This document shows positions 34,747-42,005 of a DNA stretch of 64,000 nt, in pieces (the first letter of the stretch is position 1; the number at the start of each line of letters is the position of its first letter). The DNA lies in assembly GCF_030816015.1 (NCBI RefSeq), contig NZ_JAUSXN010000001.1, positions 1,736,001-1,800,000 on the forward strand, given 5' to 3'. A program made the translations under genes and the position numbers. The notes beneath the pieces are model-generated. The model saw only the letters and a program-made list of their open reading frames with translations, was not told the origin of the DNA and searched no databases. This DNA comes from Pedobacter sp. W3I1. GTDB taxonomy: Bacteria > Bacteroidota > Bacteroidia > Sphingobacteriales > Sphingobacteriaceae.

Positions 34747-34754
34747 CAAAGGTA
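34747..34754 (-). promoter_or_regulatory. TAnnTTTG -7 element abutting the engB start
   Basis: TACCTTTG followed by CGCT and ATG on the minus strand. With four bases between, the predicted mRNA is leaderless. Confidence 0.5.
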
Positions 34755-34891
34755 GGGTTTTGAGTCCGAAGTCCGAAGTCGGAAGTCTAAAGTACAAATT
34801 GATAATTTTTTTAAATATGATTTTTGACAATACACTGAATACTTTGCATCAAAGACTTCGGACTCCGGACTAAAGACTCCCGACTTTTATC

Positions 34892-34899
34892 TATCTTTG
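34892..34899 (+). promoter_or_regulatory. TAnnTTTG -7 element for ubiE
   Basis: TATCTTTG lies nine bases before the ubiE ATG at 34909. The repeated words GACTTCGGACTCCGGACT just upstream stand where a -33 element would be expected. Confidence 0.5.
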
Positions 34900-34908
34900 C
34901 TCCATATC

Positions 34909-35640
34909 ATGAATCAGAATATCACCCCATACCAAGTAGAAGATGCAACTAAAAAAGAGCAGGTTGCAACCATGTTTAACAACATTTCTGGCACTTACGA
35001 TTTTTTAAACCATTTTCTTTCTTTAGGTATTGATGTATTATGGCGCAAGAAAGCCATTAAAGAACTGGTTTCCATCCATCCAAGAACTTTACTTGATGTA
35101 GCTACAGGAACTGGCGATTTTGCTTTTGAAGCCATTAAAAAGCTTCATCCCGAAAAAGTAATTGGCGTTGATATTTCTGAAGGGATGTTAGACGTGGCCA
35201 GGAAGAAAATTAACGAGCGTAGTTTAAACGAAGTTTTTACCGTTCAGGTAGGCGATTCTGAAGGACTGCATTTCGAAAATGATACTTTTGATGCCATTAC
35301 CTGCGCATATGGTGTACGTAACTTCGAAAACCTCGAAAAGGGATTAACGGATATGTACCGGGTATTAAAGCCCAATGGGAAAATGGTGATACTGGAATTT
35401 TCAAAACCAAAGGTTTTTCCGGTAAAACAATTGTATAGTTTTTATTTTAAACAGATAACACCTTTCTTTGGAAAACTATTTTCTAAGGACCATAGAGCCT
35501 ATACTTATTTGCCAGAGTCGGTAGCTGCTTTTCCTGATGGAGAAGATTTTACCAACCTGATGGAAAAAGTTGGCTTTAAAAGTACCAAACAAAGAATTTT
35601 AACGTTTGGAATAAGTTCGATATATGTAGGAACCAAATGA
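34909..35640 (+). CDS. ubiE: Ubiquinone/menaquinone biosynthesis C-methyltransferase
   Basis: A 243-residue SAM-dependent methyltransferase that methylates the demethylmenaquinone ring, the last step of menaquinone synthesis (menG in menaquinone users). The SAM motif LLDVATGTGDFAFEA and the later DAITCAYGVRNFENLEKGL are diagnostic of UbiE/MenG. The upstream TTG at 34897 overlaps the promoter, so the ATG at 34909 is used. Its stop overlaps the porT start (ATGA), so the two genes are coupled, an arrangement often seen in Bacteroidota. The UbiA-type gene nearby fits the same pathway. Confidence 0.94.
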   Translation: MNQNITPYQVEDATKKEQVATMFNNISGTYDFLNHFLSLGIDVLWRKKAIKELVSIHPRTLLDVATGTGDFAFEAIKKLHPEKVIGVDISEGMLDVARKKINERSLNEVFTVQVGDSEGLHFENDTFDAITCAYGVRNFENLEKGLTDMYRVLKPNGKMVILEFSKPKVFPVKQLYSFYFKQITPFFGKLFSKDHRAYTYLPESVAAFPDGEDFTNLMEKVGFKSTKQRILTFGISSIYVGTK

Positions 35641-36434
35641 TCAGAAAATTAAGCCTCATTCTTTCCCTTTTTATTGTTTCTACAACCACCTTTGCTCAAA
35701 ATTGGGGTGGTGGAATAGATGATGAAGATTGGAGTTTTGGTTTTAATTTCCAGTATATCTCAGCCGAATACAAAATTCTTAAAAAGCAAAATTGGCGATC
35801 GCCTTTTTATGAAGTGACAAATTCGCTAGATCCTTCTTACGATCCAAATTCGGGCGTTCCGGTTACCTCAACATTAAATTCTATTTCGAGCCCACCTTCT
35901 CAAGGTTTTGGATTAGGTTTTGTAATGAATAGAATGATTTCTGATAACTTCGATATCAGGGCAACACCTTCCATTATTTTTAGCGATAGGGTAGTAACTT
36001 ACGAATACGAACCTATGGCGCCGATTAATGTAGGCAACGGGCAAACAAAAAACTTTCAAACGGTGGTAGAAAGAAAAGTGCAGGCTACCATGTTCGAATT
36101 TCCATTAGGCCTAAAGGTGAAGTCGAACCGGATGAACAATTTTAGGGTATACTGGTTAGGCGGTGCTAAATATTCGATCGATATCGCCTCGAAAAAGAAA
36201 ACCTTCGATGAAGGAGAAACAGCCGTAAATAAGTTGTTAAAAAATCAAAGAAATTACCTTTCGTACGAAACGGGTATTGGTTTCGATATTTATTTCGAGT
36301 ATTTCAAAATGTCGCCCGAAATAAAACTCTCATATTCAACCAACGATTTGCTTCAACACGACAATACTGTTTACGCCAATCCAATAGATAAGTTGAAATT
36401 ACGTCAATTAACATTCAGTTTGATTTTTCAATAG
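35637..36434 (+). CDS. porT: Type IX secretion system protein PorT
   Basis: A 265-residue outer membrane protein with a signal peptide ending TFAQ (1-21) and a beta-barrel-like body of alternating strands ending in an aromatic residue pattern (LTFSLIFQ). Position directly after ubiE with a 4-nt overlap is the conserved place for porT/sprT in Bacteroidota, and barrel size and GFGLGFVMNRMISDNFDIR match the family. PorT is needed for type IX secretion of proteins with sorting domains, such as the one at 23247. The assignment rests on synteny and pattern rather than on any catalytic motif. Confidence 0.8.
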   Translation: MIRKLSLILSLFIVSTTTFAQNWGGGIDDEDWSFGFNFQYISAEYKILKKQNWRSPFYEVTNSLDPSYDPNSGVPVTSTLNSISSPPSQGFGLGFVMNRMISDNFDIRATPSIIFSDRVVTYEYEPMAPINVGNGQTKNFQTVVERKVQATMFEFPLGLKVKSNRMNNFRVYWLGGAKYSIDIASKKKTFDEGETAVNKLLKNQRNYLSYETGIGFDIYFEYFKMSPEIKLSYSTNDLLQHDNTVYANPIDKLKLRQLTFSLIFQ

Positions 36435-36454
36435 TCCTGCAATTCAAAAAAACT

Positions 36455-36462
36455 TACCTTTG
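36455..36462 (+). promoter_or_regulatory. TAnnTTTG -7 element for the SDR gene
   Basis: TACCTTTG lies 20 nt after porT and 61 nt before the SDR ATG, so the SDR gene has its own transcription start with a leader of about 55 nt. Confidence 0.45.
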
Positions 36463-36523
36463 TTGGTGTAGGTAAATCAAAGATGATATCTTAAAGGATT
36501 ACCGATACTTAAAATTCATAAAA

Positions 36524-37282
36524 ATGTCTAAAATCGCATTAATTACAGGTGCAACTTCTGGTATTGGCGAAGCTTGCGCACATACATTTGCCCAACAAGG
36601 CTATAACCTCGTATTATTGGCCCGCAGAGAAGATCGGTTGGCTAAAATTGCTCATCATTTAGAAGATAAATATGCCATTACCATTAAACAGGTTTTTGCT
36701 GATGTTCGCAATAAAGAAAGTCTTACCGCTGCTTTAGAAGTTTTGCCAGCAGAATGGAAAAAGGTTGATGTTTTGATTAACAATGCAGGCTTGAGCCAGG
36801 GTTTAGATCCGATTGATAAAGGCGATACGAATGACTGGGATACCATGATTGATACCAATGTGAAGGGTTTGCTTTATGTAACCAAAATTGTTGCCAACTG
36901 GATGATACCAAACCAATCGGGCCATATTATTAACATTGGTTCTATTGCCGGGAAAGAAGTTTATCCAAATGGAAACGTATATTGTGCCAGCAAACATGCA
37001 GTTGATGCTTTGAGTAAAGGTATGCGTATCGATTTATTGCCCCATGGCATAAAGGTTACCGAAATTAATCCAGGCATGGTAGAAACCGAATTTTCAGTGG
37101 TGCGCTTTAAAGGCGATGAAGACCGGGCGAAAAAGGTATATGAAAACTTTGAGCCCTTAATAGCCGATGATATTGCCGATGCCATTTGGTATGTGGTAAG
37201 CAGACCAAAGCATGTTAACATAAATGATATGCTGATTATGCCAACCGCTCAGGCAACGGCGACGATAATTAACAAGGGGTAA
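36524..37282 (+). CDS. SDR family NADP-dependent oxidoreductase
   Basis: A 252-residue classical short-chain dehydrogenase. The cofactor motif is ITGATSGIGEA (7-17), NNAG is at about 87-90, and the catalytic Ser-Tyr-Lys are in IINIGSIAGKE and YCASKHAVD. ARREDR after strand 2 suggests NADP(H). The sequence resembles YdfG-type serine/3-hydroxy acid dehydrogenases, with PGMVETEFS late in the domain, but the substrate is not certain. The leader of about 55 nt follows its own promoter. A gap with the words TTCAGTTAGCAG and CAACAATTTA separates it from the YqeY gene. Confidence 0.92.
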   Translation: MSKIALITGATSGIGEACAHTFAQQGYNLVLLARREDRLAKIAHHLEDKYAITIKQVFADVRNKESLTAALEVLPAEWKKVDVLINNAGLSQGLDPIDKGDTNDWDTMIDTNVKGLLYVTKIVANWMIPNQSGHIINIGSIAGKEVYPNGNVYCASKHAVDALSKGMRIDLLPHGIKVTEINPGMVETEFSVVRFKGDEDRAKKVYENFEPLIADDIADAIWYVVSRPKHVNINDMLIMPTAQATATIINKG

Positions 37283-37342
37283 AAGTTCAGTTAGCAGTTT
37301 TCAGTTAACAATTCAACAATTTATCAATAGAACAATTTAACA

Positions 37343-37789
37343 ATGATATCTACAATAATAGATCAGGAAATAAAAAAAGCCATGTTGGCTAAAAACAATG
37401 CACAGTTAAGAGGTTTAAGAGCAATAAAAGCAGCTTTACTTTTAGCTAAAACAGAGAAAGGATCTCCAGAAGAAATTACGGAAGAAACTGAACTTAAAAT
37501 TCTTCAGAAACTGATTAAACAACGCCGCGAATCTGCTGATATTTACAAGCAACAAAATCGCGAAGATTTGTATCAGGTAGAGGAAGAAGAAATTGAAGTG
37601 ATTAATCAATTTTTACCGAAACAGTTAGATAGAGCAGAGGTTGCTGTAATTATCGAAGCAGTAATAAAACAATCTGGTGCTACATCGGTTAAGGATATGG
37701 GGAAGGTAATGGGGATGGCAAATGCAACACTTGCAGGTAAAGCTGATGGTAAATTAATTGCGGAGATTGTTAAAGAAAAACTAGCCTAG
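37343..37789 (+). CDS. GatB/YqeY domain-containing protein
   Basis: A 148-residue protein consisting of a YqeY domain, the tail domain of the GatB subunit of aspartyl/glutamyl-tRNA amidotransferase found here as a stand-alone protein. The helical N-terminal half has LRGLRAIKAALLLA and KLIKQRRESADIYKQQNR, and the C-terminal half the typical DMGKVMGMANATLAGKADG. The exact role of free YqeY proteins is unknown; tRNA binding is the usual inference. Upstream lies a word-like repeat rather than a clear promoter. Confidence 0.93.
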   Translation: MISTIIDQEIKKAMLAKNNAQLRGLRAIKAALLLAKTEKGSPEEITEETELKILQKLIKQRRESADIYKQQNREDLYQVEEEEIEVINQFLPKQLDRAEVAVIIEAVIKQSGATSVKDMGKVMGMANATLAGKADGKLIAEIVKEKLA

Positions 37790-37976
37790 CGGAGTTTAAA
37801 GACTAAAGCTAAAAACTTGTTGTAAAATACGTATCTTGATACTTAATACTTGTTTCTCGATACTCAAAAGTAGGTTTTTATACCGTTTTCGATTTTATTT
37901 CAGAAAAATGGCATATAAATACATAAATTTAATTTTACTCTACTAACTTAGTAGCACAATACCATCTAGAATATAT

Positions 37977-38741
37977 ATGACTTACCCGATAATAGAAGAG
38001 GACGGATTTAAATACATTGAAGCTGGAACAGGCGAGACACTGGTATTGCTACATGGCCTAATGGGCGAACTAAGCAATTGGGAACTGGTTATCGAACAGT
38101 TTAAAGATCGCTATCGCGTAATTATTCCAATTTTACCAATTTACGATTTGCCTATTTTAACATTGGGCGTAAAGGCATTGTCGAGATATCTTCATCGCTT
38201 TTTAAAATATAAAAATTTAAACCAGGTAGTGCTTGTAGGCAATTCGCTTGGCGGCCACGTAGGTTTAGTATTTACGGTTGCCCATCAGGAGTTTGTTAAA
38301 GCCCTGGTACTAACAGGTAGTTCTGGTTTATACGAAAATGCTTTTGGAGGATCTTTCCCACGTAGAGAGAGTTACGATTACATTAAAGAAAAGGTAGAAT
38401 TTACTTTTTACGATCCTGCAACGGCAACCAAAGAACTGGTTGATGACGTTTTTAAAACGGTTAACGACAGGTCGAGGGTGATTAGGATTTTAACCATGGC
38501 AAAATCGGCAATCCGCCACAACATGGCTAAAGAATTATCGAAAATTACGATACCGGTTTCCTTAATATGGGGTAAAAATGATAAGGTTACCCCACCAGAA
38601 GTGGCAAAAGAATTTCATGAATTGTTGCCAAATTCGGAATTAAATTGGGTTGATAAATGTGGGCATGCGCCTATGATGGAACAACCACAAATATTTAATG
38701 CATTTTTAGAGAAATTTTTAGATAGAATATTGTTAAAATAA
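37977..38741 (+). CDS. Alpha/beta hydrolase
   Basis: A 254-residue alpha/beta-hydrolase. The oxyanion-hole motif is LLHGLMGELSNW (24-35), the nucleophile S90 sits in VGNSLGG, the acid is the Asp of WGKNDKVTPP, and the base the His of CGHAPMMEQP. The fold and small size fit an esterase or C-C hydrolase, with no way to name the substrate. The following CBS gene starts right after the stop (TAAATG), so both are in one transcript. The 187-nt gap before it has no repeat palindrome and no clear promoter. Confidence 0.92.
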   Translation: MTYPIIEEDGFKYIEAGTGETLVLLHGLMGELSNWELVIEQFKDRYRVIIPILPIYDLPILTLGVKALSRYLHRFLKYKNLNQVVLVGNSLGGHVGLVFTVAHQEFVKALVLTGSSGLYENAFGGSFPRRESYDYIKEKVEFTFYDPATATKELVDDVFKTVNDRSRVIRILTMAKSAIRHNMAKELSKITIPVSLIWGKNDKVTPPEVAKEFHELLPNSELNWVDKCGHAPMMEQPQIFNAFLEKFLDRILLK

Positions 38742-39405
38742 ATGTTTGCAGCAGAAATCATATCAGATGCAATTCCATCACTAAAGGCCGGTGACACGGT
38801 GCAGAAAGCTTTAGATCGTATGAACGATTTTAAGCTAAAGCATTTACCCGTTGTTAACGAGGTAACTTTATTAGGTTTGGTTTCTGAAGATGATTTATTA
38901 AATGTTGATAATCACGACACCCTTTTAAGCGATAGTTCGGTAAACATGCTTAATGTTTTTGTGTTGAGTAATATGCATACTTATGATGTAATCAGGTTAA
39001 TTGAGTCAGCTAAAATTAACCGCTGTTCCCGTTTTAGATCAACAAAAAAATTATGTGGGTTTAATATCTATCAATAACATGGTAAATGCCGTTGCCGAAC
39101 AGTATGCGGTAAATGAACCTGGCGGAATTATCGTTTTGGAGATTAGTAACCGCGATAATTCGCTGGCACATATTGCACAGATTGTTGAAGCTGATAATGC
39201 GCAGGTGCTCTCTTCTTATGTTAATTCTTTCGAAGATTCTACACGTTTAGAAGTAACGCTCAAAGTAAATAAAACAGAAATTACTTCATTGGTAGCCTCT
39301 TTCGAAAGATATGATTATCTGGTTAAAGAGGTATACAATAACACACAGATTGATGATGGATCGCAGGAGCGTTACGATTCTTTCATGAACTATTTAAATG
39401 TATAA
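38742..39405 (+). pseudogene. CBS domain protein gene with one-base frameshift
   Basis: Two overlapping frames encode one CBS-pair protein of about 220 residues. The first (38742-39077) has CBS1 (AIPSLKAGDTVQKALDRM, HLPVVNEVTLLGLVS) and diverges after YDVIRLI into KINRCSRF. The second (from 39001) resumes with SQLKLTAVPVLDQQKNYVG and continues through an ACT-like tail (IVLEISNRDNSLAHIAQIVE) to MNYLNV. Deleting one base near 39002-39005 gives a continuous VIRLI-SQLKLTAVPVL. CBS proteins bind adenine nucleotides. It sits between the hydrolase (no gap) and nadK (9 nt), so polar effects would matter. Error or decay are both possible. Confidence 0.85.
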
Positions 39406-39414
39406 ACCTACTTT

Positions 39415-40296
39415 ATGAGGATTGCAATTTACGGCAGAGATTTTAATGATACGGTTTTGCCCTATGTACAAGAGGTTTTTAATCATTTAGCCGAACATCA
39501 TATCCAGCCAGTTTTATATTCTAAATTTAAAACATCGCTTCATGGTAAAATTAAATTACCAGCAAATACGGTTATTTTTCATAATCATACCGAATTAAAG
39601 GAGCTTGCCGATGTATTGTTGAGTTTAGGGGGAGATGGTACCTTACTCGATACCTTATCGTTAATCCGCAATTCGGGGATACCTGTAATTGGGATCAATT
39701 TTGGACGCCTGGGTTTCCTGGCCAGTATCAACAAAAACGAAATCGGATCGGCACTCAAAGCCCTGATCAATAAAGAATATACCTTAGATTCCCGTTCACT
39801 TTTAATTTTAGAATCTGATAATGGTTTATTTGGTGAGGAAAATTTTGCACTGAACGATATTACCATTCACCGTCGGGATAATTCAGCAATGATGATTATC
39901 CATGCTTCGATGAACAATGAGTTTATCAACTCTTATTGGGCCGATGGATTAATTATTGCTACTCCAACAGGCTCTACAGCATACTCGTTAAGTTGCGGTG
40001 GTCCAATTATTTATCCCGATTCTGAAAACTTTGTAATTACACCTATTGCGCCACATAATTTAAATGTGAGGCCTGTAGTTGTACCAGATGGTAATAAACT
40101 CTCTTTTGAGGTAGAAGCCAGAGAATCTAAATTTTTGGTTTCGTGCGATAGCCGAACCGTTACCGTAGAGCGATCAGTAAAAATTAGTATAAAAAAGGCA
40201 GATTTTTGCGTAAATCTTATCCGCCTTAACAATGAAACTTACTTAAACACGTTAAGGAATAAATTATTATGGGGCATTGATACCCGTAACTACTAA
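39415..40296 (+). CDS. nadK: NAD kinase
   Basis: A 293-residue cytoplasmic enzyme that makes NADP from NAD and ATP. The diagnostic GGDGT motif is at 72-76 (catalytic D74) in LLSLGGDGTLLDT, followed by GINFGRLGFLASINKNE and the substrate loop NDITIHR. A later TPTGSTAYSLSCGGPI is the second family signature. It starts 9 nt after the CBS gene and precedes the PorG-like gene by 2 nt, so it belongs to the envelope-biogenesis transcript. Length is typical. Confidence 0.96.
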   Translation: MRIAIYGRDFNDTVLPYVQEVFNHLAEHHIQPVLYSKFKTSLHGKIKLPANTVIFHNHTELKELADVLLSLGGDGTLLDTLSLIRNSGIPVIGINFGRLGFLASINKNEIGSALKALINKEYTLDSRSLLILESDNGLFGEENFALNDITIHRRDNSAMMIIHASMNNEFINSYWADGLIIATPTGSTAYSLSCGGPIIYPDSENFVITPIAPHNLNVRPVVVPDGNKLSFEVEARESKFLVSCDSRTVTVERSVKISIKKADFCVNLIRLNNETYLNTLRNKLLWGIDTRNY

Positions 40297-40298
40297 TT

Positions 40299-41096
40299 AT
40301 GACGCCAGCCAAACCTCTTTTAATTCTCCTCTTTTTTATCTTTAGCGGACAAATTGTTCGTGCACAGGAAGGTACCTGGGAAGTTGGGTTAATGGGTGGA
40401 GGTGCAGGTTATATGGGCGATCTCAATCAGAATAATCCTTTGCAGATCAGCGGTTTTTCGGGTGGTGCATATGTAAAACGCAACTTTAACCAATATGTGG
40501 GCGTTCGTTTAAATTATACTTACGGACAGATAAAGGCAGATGATGCCAACTCCAGTAATGAACAATTCCGCGAAAGAAACCTGCGTTTTAAAACAGCACT
40601 CAACGAATTTAGCGGCTTGATCGATTTTAATTTTTTCAATTTTAATCTTGGTGGAGGAAACAGACAATTTACGCCATACCTTTTTGTTGGAGCTGGTTTG
40701 GTTATTTTTAAACCAACCGTAAAAGTTAACGGTGACAAATACCGGTTAGACCGATTAGCTACCGAAGGGCAGGAAAATGGATATAATAATGCTGTTTTAA
40801 CTATCCCATATGGCTTAGGCCTAAGGTATAATTACAAAGATACCTGGAGCGTTTTTACCGAATTGGGTTACAGAACACCCTCTACAGATTATATTGATGA
40901 TGTGAGTGGCCGCTATCCGGCTAATCCGGTAATTGTAGGAAACGGCCAATATCAGGTCAATTTATCAGATCCTTCCCTCAACCAAATAGGACAAACGGGT
41001 ACCCAAAGAGGCGATTTTCGAAAAAGGGACACTTATCTATTTGTTAGTGTTGGCATATCTTTTACCTTTGTATCCTCAAAATGCTATTCCTTTTAA
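40299..41096 (+). CDS. porG: Type IX secretion system component PorG-like (DUF6089)
   Basis: A 265-residue outer membrane protein: signal peptide ending VRAQ (about 1-22), then an eight-strand barrel-like body opening with GTWEVGLMGGGAGYMGDLNQ. This is the DUF6089 pattern, and the neighbourhood nadK-x-uppS-bamA-ompH-ompH is that of porG in other Bacteroidota. PorG is an outer-membrane part of the type IX secretion machine that carries cargo such as the protein at 23247. The assignment combines sequence pattern with synteny; no catalytic residue exists to confirm it. Confidence 0.75.
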   Translation: MTPAKPLLILLFFIFSGQIVRAQEGTWEVGLMGGGAGYMGDLNQNNPLQISGFSGGAYVKRNFNQYVGVRLNYTYGQIKADDANSSNEQFRERNLRFKTALNEFSGLIDFNFFNFNLGGGNRQFTPYLFVGAGLVIFKPTVKVNGDKYRLDRLATEGQENGYNNAVLTIPYGLGLRYNYKDTWSVFTELGYRTPSTDYIDDVSGRYPANPVIVGNGQYQVNLSDPSLNQIGQTGTQRGDFRKRDTYLFVSVGISFTFVSSKCYSF

Positions 41097-41115
41097 GCTG
41101 ATTTTGACATAATTA

Positions 41116-41856
41116 ATGGGATTTAAAGAACAAATAGACTATAGCCGCCTGCCAAAGCACATTGCCGTAATCATGGATGGTAATGGAAGATGGGCAAAAG
41201 GCCAGGGTAAAGTGCGGGTTTTCGGACATGAACAAGGTGTACTTTCTGTAAAAGACATTGTAGAAGGTTGCGTTGAAGTGGGTATTGAGTACCTCACTTT
41301 ATATGCTTTTTCTACCGAAAATTGGAACAGACCCAAAGAAGAGGTAGATGCTTTAATGCAAATTCTGATTTCGACCATCAACAAAGAAACCGAAACACTT
41401 AATAAAAACAATATTAAGCTGAATGCCATTGGCAATATTGCATCTTTACCTCAAGAGTGTATTGATGATTTAAAAGAAGCTATGGAGAAAACAGCCCATA
41501 ACGAAAAATGTACTTTAACACTGGCATTAAGTTATAGTGCCAAGTGGGAGATTTTAGAGGCTGCCAAAAAAATTGCATCAGCTGTAAAAGACAACATCAT
41601 TTCTTTGGATGATATTAACGAAGACTTGTTTTCATCAAAACTAACAACCGTAAATATACCGGATCCTGAACTCATGATCAGGACCAGTGGCGAACACCGT
41701 ATTAGCAATTATCTGCTTTGGCAAATGGCTTATACCGAGTTTTATTTTACTGATGTTTTATGGCCGGATTTCAGACGTGAAGATCTTTTCGAGGCTATTG
41801 TAGACTATCAAAAACGCGAACGCCGTTTTGGTAAAATTAGTGAGCAATTAAACTAA
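41116..41856 (+). CDS. uppS: Isoprenyl transferase (undecaprenyl diphosphate synthase)
   Basis: A 246-residue cis-prenyltransferase that lengthens FPP to undecaprenyl diphosphate, the lipid carrier for peptidoglycan and glycan precursors. The catalytic D21 lies in HIAVIMDGNGRWAKG (15-29), followed by GHEQGV, the FSTENW motif and the late LMIRTSGEHRISNYLLWQ and YTEFYFTD. It follows the PorG-like gene by 19 nt. bamA starts about 150 nt downstream. Length is standard. Confidence 0.96.
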   Translation: MGFKEQIDYSRLPKHIAVIMDGNGRWAKGQGKVRVFGHEQGVLSVKDIVEGCVEVGIEYLTLYAFSTENWNRPKEEVDALMQILISTINKETETLNKNNIKLNAIGNIASLPQECIDDLKEAMEKTAHNEKCTLTLALSYSAKWEILEAAKKIASAVKDNIISLDDINEDLFSSKLTTVNIPDPELMIRTSGEHRISNYLLWQMAYTEFYFTDVLWPDFRREDLFEAIVDYQKRERRFGKISEQLN

Positions 41857-42005
41857 TTTTTCTTTTAACACTTTTTAACAAGCGTTTAAACTAACTTAGC
41901 ACCACTTTTATACGATAAATGAAACCATAATAAGGGAACAACCATAAAGAATTTTGCTTTATAAAATATCGTTACCTTTTGGCCATTACTGAACAAATAA
42001 TTTTA

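Noticed and set aside
34743..34835. 31-residue N-terminal extension of EngB
   Set aside because: It is encoded by word-like repeats and crosses the promoter element; EngB begins at MIIKTATF.
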